From: DASRHY01 sp046765875 | Lineage (GTDB): Bacteria; Actinomycetota; Actinomycetes; Propionibacteriales; Kribbellaceae | DNA: 13,690 nucleotides | Direction: 5' to 3' | Assembly (NCBI GenBank): GCA_046765875.1 | Contig: JBKPSJ010000043.1 | Span: 1 to 13,690, forward strand | Shown: positions 6,467-12,935 of the stretch, one piece after another | Layout: every line of letters starts with the position of its first letter | Position numbering within the stretch: position 1 is the first letter of the stretch | The notes under the pieces: model-generated | Told to the model about the DNA's origin: nothing | Seen by the model: the letters and a program-made list of their open reading frames with translations, nothing else | The model's database searches: none | Program-made: the position numbers and the translations under genes

Positions 6467-7114
6467 ATGGAGCACCCCTACGAGTCGCTGCGTGACGACC
6501 CTCAGGCCGCCGTCACGATCCTGACCACCGAACACTTCAACCTGCAGACCGCCCGGGCGGCGACGATCTCGGAGTCGAACGGCCGGACCAGCATCTTCCT
6601 CGGCGCGGTGTCGGCCGGCCTGGTCGCGCTGGCTTTCGCCGGGCAGACCTCGCGCGCCACTCTGCTCACCTTCGGCCTGGTGCTGTTCCCGGTCCTGTCG
6701 TTCCTCGGGCTGGTGACGTTCGAGCGGGTCCTGCAGGCGTCCATCGAGGACACACTGTACCTGCAGCGCATCAACCGGATCCGCCGCTTCTACCACGAGG
6801 CTGCTCCCGGCCTCGGCGGCTACCTCGGCGTCACCGCGCCCACCGACGACATCGTCGGCATCCTCGCGCTCGACGGCTACTTGCGATCACCCCGGCAGGT
6901 GGTGCTGAGCGCGGTCGGCATGGTCGGCGTGATCAACAGTGTCCTGCTCGGCACCGTCGCCGGCTTCGTGGCGGCGGCAGCCAGCGACGCGTTGTGGATC
7001 GCGATCCTGGTCGCCGTCGTCGTCTTCGCGATCGCCGCAGTCGCACACCAGCGCTACCAGCTCCGCGCCCGCCATCGCAAACCCGACCCGTTCGCCCACG
7101 CCCCGCACCAGTAG
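6467..7114 (+). CDS. Four-helix membrane protein of unknown function
   Basis: A 215-residue protein I do not recognise. A soluble N-terminal stretch (1-40, with TTEHFNLQTARAATISESNG, probably helical) leads into two hydrophobic helices at about 41-59 and 66-84. A charged cytoplasmic-looking loop follows (85-145, rich in Arg/Glu and including RINRIRRFYHEAAPG), then two more helices at about 146-170 and 175-193 and a basic tail ending HRKPDPFAHAPHQ. By the positive-inside rule both ends and the central loop should be cytoplasmic. GAGG at 6455-6458 is 8 nt before the ATG. It is divergent from infC and convergent with the SseB-like gene, so it is probably a single-gene unit. No catalytic motif is visible; two helix pairs around a soluble loop could suit a scaffold, sensor or small effector protein. 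Confidence 0.8.
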   Translation: MEHPYESLRDDPQAAVTILTTEHFNLQTARAATISESNGRTSIFLGAVSAGLVALAFAGQTSRATLLTFGLVLFPVLSFLGLVTFERVLQASIEDTLYLQRINRIRRFYHEAAPGLGGYLGVTAPTDDIVGILALDGYLRSPRQVVLSAVGMVGVINSVLLGTVAGFVAAAASDALWIAILVAVVVFAIAAVAHQRYQLRARHRKPDPFAHAPHQ

Positions 7115-7213
7115 CGCACTCCTGGGCTCCCGTACGCCGTGGCGGGTACCCGCATGGCATGCAATGTGCGGACCCACAACAGCGTGCGGAAACCCCACAC
7201 CGAGCGCCGCGGG
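7115..7213. other. Convergent 3' intergenic region with a 12-bp palindrome
   Basis: Between two convergent genes. GCGGGTACCCGC (7142-7153) is a perfect palindrome, CCGCA/TGCGG (7150-7154 and 7167-7171) is a small inverted repeat, and GTGCGGA occurs twice (7166-7172 and 7184-7190). No U-tract terminator is visible for either gene, though one of these stems may act as a weak bidirectional one. Confidence 0.35.
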
Positions 7214-7705
7214 TCAGGCCGGGGCGGCCCAGGCGTATCCGCCGTCCTCGAGGCGGACCACCCGGTGGCCGGCCGCGAGGCGGCGTACGTCCTCGGTCTC
7301 GACCACCGCGGTGTGCGGGCCGGCGATGTCGAGCACGATCGCGGCAGCGCCTTCCTGGACCGCCGCGGTCGCGACCAGCGTTGTGGCCGCGGGCATCGGC
7401 CGTGCGTCGGGCTGCCAGGCCCGCAGCGACAGCACACCGGAGAACGCCAGCAGCGCGCGCCGCCCGTCCCGGCCGGTCAGGAGTACGACGGCCATGTCCG
7501 ACGACTTGTCCGTCTTCAGGCCGTTCTCGTCGTACGCCGTCTCGCCGAGCAGGGCGACCACCGGGACCAGCAGACGGACCTCGCACAAGGAGGCCAGCAA
7601 CCGGCCGTGGTCGCCCGACTCGAGTGCGTCGACCAGCCGCGGGTCGGCCGTACCGTCGTCACCGGCGAACTCGGAGAACGCGAGCCGGCGTGATCCCGGA
7701 TGCAT
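7214..7705 (-). CDS. SseB-like protein
   Basis: A 163-residue soluble protein. FAGDDGTADPRLVDAL (13-28) and the central block DMAVVLLTGRDGRRALLAFSGV followed by LSLRAWQPDARPMP (70-105) match the SseB family pattern of an acidic N-terminus, a 'tpdGr..lp.F' strand pair and an 'l.aW.p.arP' segment. The biochemical role of actinobacterial SseB-like proteins is not established; the name comes from the E. coli enhanced-serine-sensitivity locus. The C-terminal part (about 110-160) is an alpha/beta stretch ending in YAWAAPA. The ATG at 7703-7705 has no Shine-Dalgarno but a GATAAT hexamer 6 nt upstream, so a leaderless mRNA is likely. It is divergent from the gene at 7777. The family call is good; the function is unknown. 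Confidence 0.8.
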   Translation of the reverse strand: MHPGSRRLAFSEFAGDDGTADPRLVDALESGDHGRLLASLCEVRLLVPVVALLGETAYDENGLKTDKSSDMAVVLLTGRDGRRALLAFSGVLSLRAWQPDARPMPAATTLVATAAVQEGAAAIVLDIAGPHTAVVETEDVRRLAAGHRVVRLEDGGYAWAAPA

Positions 7706-7711
7706 CCAGCC

Positions 7712-7717
7712 ATTATC
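7712..7717 (-). promoter_or_regulatory. Probable leaderless promoter -10 of the SseB-like gene
   Basis: Minus-strand GATAAT matches TATAAT at five of six positions and ends 6 nt before the ATG, which would place the transcript start on the A of the start codon. CGGGAC, 17 nt upstream, is a poor -35. Confidence 0.55.
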
Positions 7718-7742
7718 AGGGAGGCCTCAGGGCTGTCCCGGC

Positions 7743-7770
7743 TTGGTTACCTGAGTAGCTGTGCGAGATT
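7743..7770 (+). promoter_or_regulatory. Possible leaderless promoter of the gene at 7777
   Basis: TTGGTT (7743-7748), 16 nt, then GAGATT (7765-7770), which ends 6 nt before the GTG start. No good Shine-Dalgarno lies before the GTG. The -10 lacks the first T of TANNNT, so the call is tentative. Confidence 0.35.
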
Positions 7771-7776
7771 GGACTT

Positions 7777-8274
7777 GTGCCTGACTTCTCGGATCTGTCG
7801 CTGTTGCCGTTCTGCGTCGGCCTGACGCTGATCGGCCTGGTCGGCTCGTACGCCGCGGCGAAGCGGCGCGGCACCGCGGCCGGCGTACGCGGGCTGGCCT
7901 GGTCGTTACTGCCGGTGTCGCTGTATCTGACGGGGTTGCTCGAACTCGTCTGGGACGTGGTGAAGGCGACCAGCGACTGGCTCGTGCACCTGGTGTTCTC
8001 GCCCTCGGTGTGGGCCGGGATCGCGTTGTTCGGCGTCTCGGTTGTGCTGTTCGTGGTGTCGGGTGTCGCCCGCAACCGCGGCATCGGGACGAAGGGCGCG
8101 AAGCCCGAGCCGAAGGCGACCGATGCCCGGGCGAAGCCGGATGTCGCCGGGCAGTTGACCGCCACCGGGCCGGAGCCTGCCAAGGTCTCGAAGAAGAAGA
8201 AGGCGAAGCCGGCCGACCAGGCCGGGGAGTTCGACGAGATCGAGGACATCCTGAAACGTCATGGAATCAACTGA
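7777..8274 (+). CDS. Small membrane protein with charged C-terminal tail
   Basis: A 165-residue protein starting at GTG. Hydrophobic helices lie at about 8-27, 37-55 and 78-97, with a possible further amphipathic helix at 56-75. The C-terminal third is soluble and low complexity: a Lys/Pro/Ala linker (105-148) with KKKKAKP near 139-145, ending EFDEIEDILKRHGIN. That final short acidic-basic helix, set apart by a flexible linker, looks like a docking peptide for a partner. I recognise the general type as a conserved actinobacterial membrane protein but know no function. It overlaps the downstream kinase-like gene by 14 nt in another frame, which implies coupled translation and perhaps a shared role. 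No transporter or enzyme motif is seen. Confidence 0.8.
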   Translation: MPDFSDLSLLPFCVGLTLIGLVGSYAAAKRRGTAAGVRGLAWSLLPVSLYLTGLLELVWDVVKATSDWLVHLVFSPSVWAGIALFGVSVVLFVVSGVARNRGIGTKGAKPEPKATDARAKPDVAGQLTATGPEPAKVSKKKKAKPADQAGEFDEIEDILKRHGIN

Positions 8275-8908
8275 ACTGCTCTCCATCGACACCCTCCTGG
8301 ACCGCATCGTCGCGGCTCCGGCGCGCCTCGGCGCGACCCGGCTGGTCTGTGTCGACGGCCCGGCGGGCTCGGGGAAGACGTCGCTGGCCGGACTCATCAC
8401 CCGCGGAGCGGAGGACCGCGGGCTGACCGTCCGGACCCTGCACATGGACGACCTGTACGACGGGTGGGACGGCGCGGTCCGCGGCTTCGGCCTGCTCCGC
8501 GACCACGTGCTCGCCCGGATCGCACAGGGACTGGAGGGCCGGTACCGCCGCTACGACTGGGACGCCGGCCGGTACGCCGAACTGCACGCCGTACCGGCCG
8601 ACCTGGACCTGCTCGTCGTCGAGGGCGTGACCTCGGCCGACAGCGCGGTCGACAAATGGGCCTCGCTGCGGATCTGGGTCGAGACGTCGAACGCGGTCCG
8701 GCTGAACCGCGGGATCGACCGTGACGGCGAGGCGCTGCGCGACCGCTGGCTGGACTGGATGCGGTGGGAGCGCGAGCACTATGCGGCCGAGCGCACCCGC
8801 GACCGTGCCGATCTGGTCGTCGACGGCTCGCCGGCCATCCCGCACGACCCGGAGCGCGAGATCGTCGTCAAGACCCGCGCCACCGAGCACCCCGGCCTGG
8901 CGTCCTGA
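8261..8908 (+). CDS. Uridine-kinase-like P-loop NTPase
   Basis: A 215-residue soluble protein with a clear Walker A, GPAGSGKTS (33-41), after a hydrophobic strand (RLVCVD). LHMDDLYDGWDG (60-71) fits the acceptor-binding and catalytic-base segment of the uridine-kinase/phosphoribulokinase superfamily. LDLLVVEGV (115-123) is the Walker B-like strand, and LRDRWLDWMRWEREH (159-173) fits the Arg-rich lid. The likely reaction is ATP-dependent phosphorylation of a small molecule, perhaps a nucleoside, but such short actinobacterial members are often only named 'uridine kinase family' and the substrate is not predictable. The ATG lies inside the 3' end of the membrane-protein gene (ATGGAATCAACTGA, whose TGA is the upstream stop). 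The nearest GAGGA is 14 nt away, so re-initiation coupling is plausible. Confidence 0.85.
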   Translation: MESTELLSIDTLLDRIVAAPARLGATRLVCVDGPAGSGKTSLAGLITRGAEDRGLTVRTLHMDDLYDGWDGAVRGFGLLRDHVLARIAQGLEGRYRRYDWDAGRYAELHAVPADLDLLVVEGVTSADSAVDKWASLRIWVETSNAVRLNRGIDRDGEALRDRWLDWMRWEREHYAAERTRDRADLVVDGSPAIPHDPEREIVVKTRATEHPGLAS

Positions 8909-8916
8909 CCACCGCA

Positions 8917-8922
8917 TAGGCT
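8917..8922 (+). promoter_or_regulatory. Probable leaderless promoter -10 of the epimerase gene
   Basis: TAGGCT fits TANNNT and ends 7 nt before the ATG at 8930. There is no Shine-Dalgarno in the 22-nt gap after the kinase-like gene. No -35 is recognisable. Confidence 0.5.
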
Positions 8923-8929
8923 CGCGCCC

Positions 8930-9802
8930 ATGGGCGTTTCTCCATCGGGTACGTCGTGGGTGCTGCGCGGCGGCGGGTACGAGGCAACGGTGGTCAGCGT
9001 CGGAGGCGGGCTGCGCCGACTGAGCTACGACGGCCGGGACGTGCTGCTCGGGTACGGCGAGGACGAGTTGTGCCATGCCGGTCTCGGCCAGTTGCTGATC
9101 CCGTGGCCGAACCGGATCGCCGACGGCCGCTACACCTTCGCCGGCACCGAGCATCGCCTCGCGCTGACCGAACCGGCCCGGCTGAACGCCAGTCACGGGC
9201 TGACCAGATGGTCTGTCTGGGACCGGTCTGCGGACAACACGTTCGTCCACCGGCTGCACGGCCAGCCCGGGTACCCGTACCAGCTCGACCTCCAGGTCGT
9301 GTACGTGCTGGACGAACCGGGTGTCACAGTGACCGTCTCCGCCACCAACGTCGGTTCGCATGACGCGCCGTACGGGTTCGGAGCGCATCCCTATCTCACC
9401 GTCGGCCGCCGGGTCGACGAGTGCGAGCTGACCTTCACCGCGGCGCAGCGACTCGACGTGGAGCCGGACCGGCTGCTCCCGATCGGCCTTGTCGACGCGA
9501 CCGGCAACGAGTCCGACTTCGGCACGCCACGGATCGTCGGCGATCTGCGGATCGACAACGCCTTCACCGGGCTGCCGAGTCCGTGGACGGTGACCCTCAC
9601 CGATCCCGCGTCGGGCCGGACGATCTCGCTGACCTCCGACACACCCTGGATGCAGATCTATACCGGTGAGGCGCTGGACCGCGCCGGTCTCGCGGTCGAG
9701 CCGATGACCTGCCCGCCGAACGCGTTCGCCACCGGGACCGACCTGGTCGTCCTGTCGCCCGGCGAGACCCACACCACGTCCTTCACGATCACATCGAGCT
9801 GA
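8930..9802 (+). CDS. Aldose 1-epimerase family protein
   Basis: A 290-residue galactose-mutarotase-fold protein, predicted to interconvert alpha and beta anomers of an aldose in the cytoplasm. Family marks run in order: LLIPWPNRIADGRY (55-68), NASHGL with H89, APYGFGAHPYL with H153, IDNAF with D209 (substrate-binding Asp) and LAVEPMTCPPNAF with E257. H153 and E257 are the expected acid/base pair, so the active site looks complete. The NRIADGRYTF and EPMTCPPNAF variants point to the shorter bacterial epimerase group rather than classical GalM, so the natural sugar is uncertain; no sugar operon lies nearby. The start follows TAGGCT by 7 nt. The 3' end overlaps the convergent transporter gene by 14 nt. 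Confidence 0.92.
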   Translation: MGVSPSGTSWVLRGGGYEATVVSVGGGLRRLSYDGRDVLLGYGEDELCHAGLGQLLIPWPNRIADGRYTFAGTEHRLALTEPARLNASHGLTRWSVWDRSADNTFVHRLHGQPGYPYQLDLQVVYVLDEPGVTVTVSATNVGSHDAPYGFGAHPYLTVGRRVDECELTFTAAQRLDVEPDRLLPIGLVDATGNESDFGTPRIVGDLRIDNAFTGLPSPWTVTLTDPASGRTISLTSDTPWMQIYTGEALDRAGLAVEPMTCPPNAFATGTDLVVLSPGETHTTSFTITSS

Positions 9803-11321
9803 CCGGCACGTCGACCTGAGCGTCCGGCTCCGGCGCGAAGGGCTGCGCGGCCTTACGGCGCGGGAGCATGATCAGCGCGACGATGGCACCGGCCACGGCG
9901 CCGATCGCACCGGCGACCATCGCGATCGTCATCGCCTGGGTGAACGCGTCCTTGGCCGCGGCCACGAACTGCGGCCCCAGCGCGAGGGTTTCCGCGATCG
10001 AGCCGCGTCCGATCTCCGGCACCGAGTCCGGCAGCGCAGCGGTGTACGCCGCGGCCAGCACGCTGCCGAGCACCGCGACCGACAGCGCCGCACCGGTCTG
10101 CTGGACGGTGTCGTTCATCGCCGAGCCGACGCCGCGGTGCTCCGGCGGCACCGCCTGCATGAGCAGCGTGTACGCCGCCGGCCCGGCCAGTCCGCCGCCG
10201 ACGCCCATCACCAGCAGGCCGGCGATCAGCAGCCCGTACCCGGACGTGTCCGACACCTGGGTCAGGATGCCGAACCCGAGGCCCACCACCAGCAGTCCGG
10301 CCACGATCAGCGTCCGGTCGGCCAACTTCTTGCCGAGGGTGGCACCCAGGCTGTTGAACAGCGCCGCCGACACCGCATACGGAATCAACGCCAGACCGGC
10401 CTTGAGCGGGCTGTACCCAAGCACGAACTGCAAGTATTGGGTCAGCGCCAGCAGCAGGCCTCCGGCGGTGAACGACAGCAGCACGATCGAGAAACTGGTG
10501 CCGCTGAAGTTGCGATCTTTGAACAGATCCAGCGGAACCATCGGGTGCTCGCTACGCCGCTCCCAAAGTGCGAATGCAGTCAGGGCGACCACACCGACGA
10601 CGATCGCGCCGATCACCTTGGCCGACCCGATGCCATCGGCCGGGATCGAGATGATCGCCCACACCACCGCCGTCATTCCGACGATCGAGAGCACCGCGCC
10701 GAGCGGGTCGGGGCTACGGGCAGGTCCCCGGGACTCGGGTATCAGCGCCAGCGCGCCGACGATAGCGAGCACCGCGATCGGGACGTTGAGCAGGAAGATC
10801 GAACCCCACCAGAAGTGGTTCAGCAGGAAGCCGCCGACCGTCGGGCCGGCGACCAGGCCGACCATCGCGACCGTCGACCAGCCGGCCATCGCCTTGCGCT
10901 GCTCCTCGGGCGGGAAGACGGTGAACAGCAACGACAGCGTGCTCGGCATCAGCAGCGAGCCGCCCACGCCCATCAGCGCCCGGCAGGCGATGAGCTGCCA
11001 CGGGCTGGCGGCGACGGTGGCGAGCAGGGACGCGGCGCCGAAGACCACCAGGCCGATCAGCAGGATCTTCCGCCGGCCGTACCGGTCGGACAGGCTTCCC
11101 GCGGTCAGCAGCAGCCCGGCGAACGCGAGGATGTAGGCGTCGATGATCCACTGCACGTCGGCAGGGGTGGCGTCCAGATCGCGCATCAGCGCGGGGATGG
11201 CCAGGTTGAGCACCGTGTTGTCGACCACGAGCACCAACAGGCTCAGGCACAGGATCAGCAGGATCCACCAGCGCCGGGGGTGTCCGGTGCCGGTCGCAGA
11301 CTCGAACGTTGTACTGGTCAC
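9789..11321 (-). CDS. DHA2-family (EmrB/QacA-type) multidrug efflux MFS transporter
   Basis: A 510-residue major facilitator protein with about 14 hydrophobic helices, predicted to export drugs in exchange for protons across the cytoplasmic membrane. Motif D1 is LVVDNTVLNLAIP (31-43), including the membrane Asp34; motif A is GSLSDRYGRRK (75-85); motif B starts RALMGVGGSLLMPST (114-128); and the antiporter motif C is GLVAGPTVGG (155-164). The tail is Pro/Asp-rich and cytoplasmic. The GTG at 11319-11321 is chosen because TACGTT ends 6 nt before it, giving a leaderless transcript; a TTG at 11337-11339 is in frame but has no ribosome site. The start lies inside the TetR-type operator, and the divergent tetR is the likely repressor. 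The drug range cannot be predicted. Confidence 0.93.
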   Translation of the reverse strand: MTSTTFESATGTGHPRRWWILLILCLSLLVLVVDNTVLNLAIPALMRDLDATPADVQWIIDAYILAFAGLLLTAGSLSDRYGRRKILLIGLVVFGAASLLATVAASPWQLIACRALMGVGGSLLMPSTLSLLFTVFPPEEQRKAMAGWSTVAMVGLVAGPTVGGFLLNHFWWGSIFLLNVPIAVLAIVGALALIPESRGPARSPDPLGAVLSIVGMTAVVWAIISIPADGIGSAKVIGAIVVGVVALTAFALWERRSEHPMVPLDLFKDRNFSGTSFSIVLLSFTAGGLLLALTQYLQFVLGYSPLKAGLALIPYAVSAALFNSLGATLGKKLADRTLIVAGLLVVGLGFGILTQVSDTSGYGLLIAGLLVMGVGGGLAGPAAYTLLMQAVPPEHRGVGSAMNDTVQQTGAALSVAVLGSVLAAAYTAALPDSVPEIGRGSIAETLALGPQFVAAAKDAFTQAMTIAMVAGAIGAVAGAIVALIMLPRRKAAQPFAPEPDAQVDVPVSSM

Positions 11322-11332
11322 TAGAACAACGT
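11306..11332. promoter_or_regulatory. Near-palindromic operator between efflux gene and tetR
   Basis: ACGTTGTACTGGT (11306-11318) and, on the opposite strand, ACGTTGTTCTAGT (11332-11320) are inverted around one central base and agree at 11 of 13 positions. The site covers the efflux start codon and its -10. The size and symmetry suit a TetR-family dimer or pair of dimers. Confidence 0.75.
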
Positions 11333-11333
11333 A
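11328..11333 (-). promoter_or_regulatory. Probable leaderless promoter -10 of the efflux gene
   Basis: Minus-strand TACGTT (11333-11328) fits TANNNT and ends 6 nt before the GTG at 11321, with no Shine-Dalgarno between. It is inside the operator palindrome, so bound repressor would block it. The -35 region (TAGCAC) is weak. Confidence 0.45.
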
Positions 11334-11341
11334 CGACAAAC

Positions 11342-11370
11342 TCGAACGTTGTGCTAGTCCTGGCTATGAT
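11342..11370 (+). promoter_or_regulatory. Probable leaderless promoter of tetR
   Basis: TATGAT (11365-11370) is a strong -10 ending 6 nt before the ATG at 11377. TCGAAC (11342-11347) with a 17-nt spacer is a partial -35. The third operator half-site lies in the spacer. Confidence 0.6.
11346..11358 (+). promoter_or_regulatory. Third TetR half-site, 40 bp from the first
   Basis: ACGTTGTGCTAGT matches the other two half-sites at 11 or 12 of 13 positions. The direct copies CTCGAACGTTGT start at 11301 and 11341, exactly 40 bp apart, about four helical turns. No good inverted partner follows it. Confidence 0.6.
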
Positions 11371-11376
11371 GTCGTT

Positions 11377-12078
11377 ATGGCGGGCTCGGTATGGACACGG
11401 ACCAAGGCCCCGGCGCCGCGCGAGACGCTCAGCCGCGAGCAGATCGTGCGGGCCGCATTGCGGCTGCTCGACGAGGAGGGGCTCGCCGGGCTGAGCATGC
11501 GCAGGCTGGCCGAACGGCTCAAGGCGGGTACGACGAGTCTGTACTGGCATGTGGAGACCAAGGACGACCTGCTCGAACTGGTGATCGACGAGGTGTACAG
11601 CGAGGTCGACATACCCGAGCCCGAGCTGGCCGGCTGGCGCAACGGTGCGACGCTGTTCGCGCACAGCCTGCGCGCGACGATCCTGCGGCACCCCTGGCTG
11701 CCGGCCGTGATCAACACCCGGCCGAGCATCGGCCCGCACGCGATGGACCTCGGATCCCGGGGGCTGGCCCTGTTCGGTGCCGCCGGGTTCACCGATCTCG
11801 AGATCGACTTCGCGATGAGCAGCGTGATGTCCTACGTCTTCGGCATCGCGACCTCCGAGGTCGCCTGGCGGACGATGGTCCAGGAGTCCGGCACCAGCGA
11901 GCAGGAGTGGGTCAGCACGGTGATGGCCGAGGGGCTGAAGGCGACCGAGGACTACCCGACGATGCAGGAGTCGCTCAACCGGCGCAACGTCGATCCCGGC
12001 GAGCTGATGAACCAGTCGTTCACCTTCGGACTGGAGAGCCTGCTCGACGGGTTGCAGGCCCGCCTCGAGCGAACCTAA
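11377..12078 (+). CDS. TetR-family transcriptional repressor
   Basis: A 233-residue regulator. The N-terminal three-helix DNA-binding domain spans about 17-66, with the recognition turn in SMRRLAERLKAGTTSLYWHV (40-59); the SLYWHV ending is typical of the TetR-type subclass with a TetR_C ligand domain. The rest (about 75-233) is an all-helical ligand-binding and dimer domain. It should bind the operator copies immediately upstream, repressing itself and the divergent efflux gene, and release them when a drug or metabolite binds. The ATG at 11377-11379 is preferred: TATGAT is 6 nt upstream and there is no Shine-Dalgarno, while the frame upstream encodes the transporter's antisense. The inducer is unknown. 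The 3' end overlaps convergent iclR by 4 nt. Confidence 0.92.
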   Translation: MAGSVWTRTKAPAPRETLSREQIVRAALRLLDEEGLAGLSMRRLAERLKAGTTSLYWHVETKDDLLELVIDEVYSEVDIPEPELAGWRNGATLFAHSLRATILRHPWLPAVINTRPSIGPHAMDLGSRGLALFGAAGFTDLEIDFAMSSVMSYVFGIATSEVAWRTMVQESGTSEQEWVSTVMAEGLKATEDYPTMQESLNRRNVDPGELMNQSFTFGLESLLDGLQARLERT

Positions 12079-12848
12079 GCGTTAGCGAGGTCTTTGGCGG
12101 CACGCATCACCTCGGCGTTGACCCGGGCCGGCAACTCGTCGCCGCGCACCGAGACACCCACCGTCCAGTACGGGTCGTCGGGCACGTTACGCGGCACCAG
12201 GCCCGCCGAGCAGGACACGCCGTCGCGGTACTCGCCGTGCTCGATCACCGGCTGGCTCGGGTCGAACGCACGCAGATCCGCCTCGATCGCGGCCAGGTCG
12301 GTGCGAGTGTTGCGGGTGAACGGCCGCAGCCCCTGGTCGGCCAGGTACTGCCGGCGCTGGTTGCGCGTCATCGATGCCAGCAGCGCCTTGCCCAGCGCGG
12401 TCGCGTGTGCCGCGATGTCCAGGCCGATCTCCAGGTCCTCCAGATACGGCGAACCCGGTCCCTCGACCACGTCGGCGACCATCACCCGTCCGTTGCGAAC
12501 CAGTCCGAGGTATGCGCTCAGCCCGGTCACCTCGGTCAGGTGCCGCAGCACCCGCCCGGCAGAAGGCGGCCGGTCGAACGAGGTCATCAGGTCGTGGTAG
12601 CGACGTGGCACCTCGGGCCCGACCTCGTAGCACCCGTCCGGCAGCCGCACCACGTAGCCCTCGTAGGCCAGAGTCCGCACCAGGTGGTACGTCGTGGAAA
12701 TGTTCAGCTCCGCCCGCCGGGCGATCGCCTTCACCGGCAGGCCCGGCGAACCGCTAATGACCTCGAGCACCCTCAGGGCTCGCGACACACTGCGAACGAG
12801 GTCGTCTGGACGGTGGCCGCTGGCAGAGCGCGCCGGACGATCATTCAT
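12075..12848 (-). CDS. IclR-family transcriptional regulator
   Basis: A 257-residue regulator. The winged helix-turn-helix lies at about 16-80, with PVKAIARRAELNISTTYHLV (38-57) as the helix-turn-helix and GYEVG-like CYEVGPEV as the wing end. The GAF-like effector domain follows, with the family marks HATALGKALLA (148-158) and GEYRDGVSCSAGLV (205-218). IclR proteins usually control uptake or catabolism of a carbon source, often a neighbouring operon. No catabolic operon is in view, so the target may be outside the window or distant. The ATG at 12846-12848 is chosen because AGGAGG lies 5 nt upstream; an in-frame GTG at 12884 lies inside an inverted repeat and is rejected. It ends in a 4-nt convergent overlap with tetR. 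Confidence 0.92.
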   Translation of the reverse strand: MNDRPARSASGHRPDDLVRSVSRALRVLEVISGSPGLPVKAIARRAELNISTTYHLVRTLAYEGYVVRLPDGCYEVGPEVPRRYHDLMTSFDRPPSAGRVLRHLTEVTGLSAYLGLVRNGRVMVADVVEGPGSPYLEDLEIGLDIAAHATALGKALLASMTRNQRRQYLADQGLRPFTRNTRTDLAAIEADLRAFDPSQPVIEHGEYRDGVSCSAGLVPRNVPDDPYWTVGVSVRGDELPARVNAEVMRAAKDLANA

Positions 12849-12859
12849 CTGTGCCTCCT

Positions 12860-12884
12860 GTGGGATGAATGGTATCGATCCCAC
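12860..12884 (-). promoter_or_regulatory. Inverted repeat over the iclR promoter, probable autoregulatory operator
   Basis: GTGGGAT (12860-12866) and ATCCCAC (12878-12884) are a perfect 7-bp inverted repeat around 11 nt. The spacer contains minus-strand TACCAT (12874-12869), a TANNNT -10, so a bound dimer would cover the promoter. AGGAGG for iclR follows directly downstream. Confidence 0.55.
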
Positions 12885-12900
12885 ACCCCCGGCAGAACAC

Positions 12901-12935
12901 CTTCACCATATGAAATCTACTTGATCACAGTTCAA
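12901..12935 (-). promoter_or_regulatory. AT-rich stretch upstream of iclR with an imperfect palindrome
   Basis: The most AT-rich run in the window. TTGATCACAGTTCAA (12921-12935) is an imperfect palindrome with arms matching at five of six positions. On the minus strand TTGAAC is followed 17 nt later by CATATG, a possible second iclR promoter. It overlaps the last bases of the PH-domain gene. Confidence 0.35.

Noticed and set aside
7142..7153. GCGGGTACCCGC palindrome as an intrinsic terminator or regulatory site
   Set aside because: Only a 4-bp stem with a tetraloop could form and no U-run follows; chance is likely at this GC content.
8267..9772. Open minus-strand frame of 501 codons antisense to the kinase-like and epimerase genes
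   Set aside because: Composition is typical of a GC-rich shadow frame, and both sense genes carry intact active-site motifs.
9868..11324. Long plus-strand frames antisense to the efflux transporter
   Set aside because: Their low-complexity Ser/Thr/Pro or Arg/Gln content comes from complementing transmembrane codons; the transporter motifs are unambiguous.
12849..12884. GTG start 12 codons upstream for iclR
   Set aside because: It lies within the inverted repeat and candidate promoter; AGGAGG points to the ATG at 12848.
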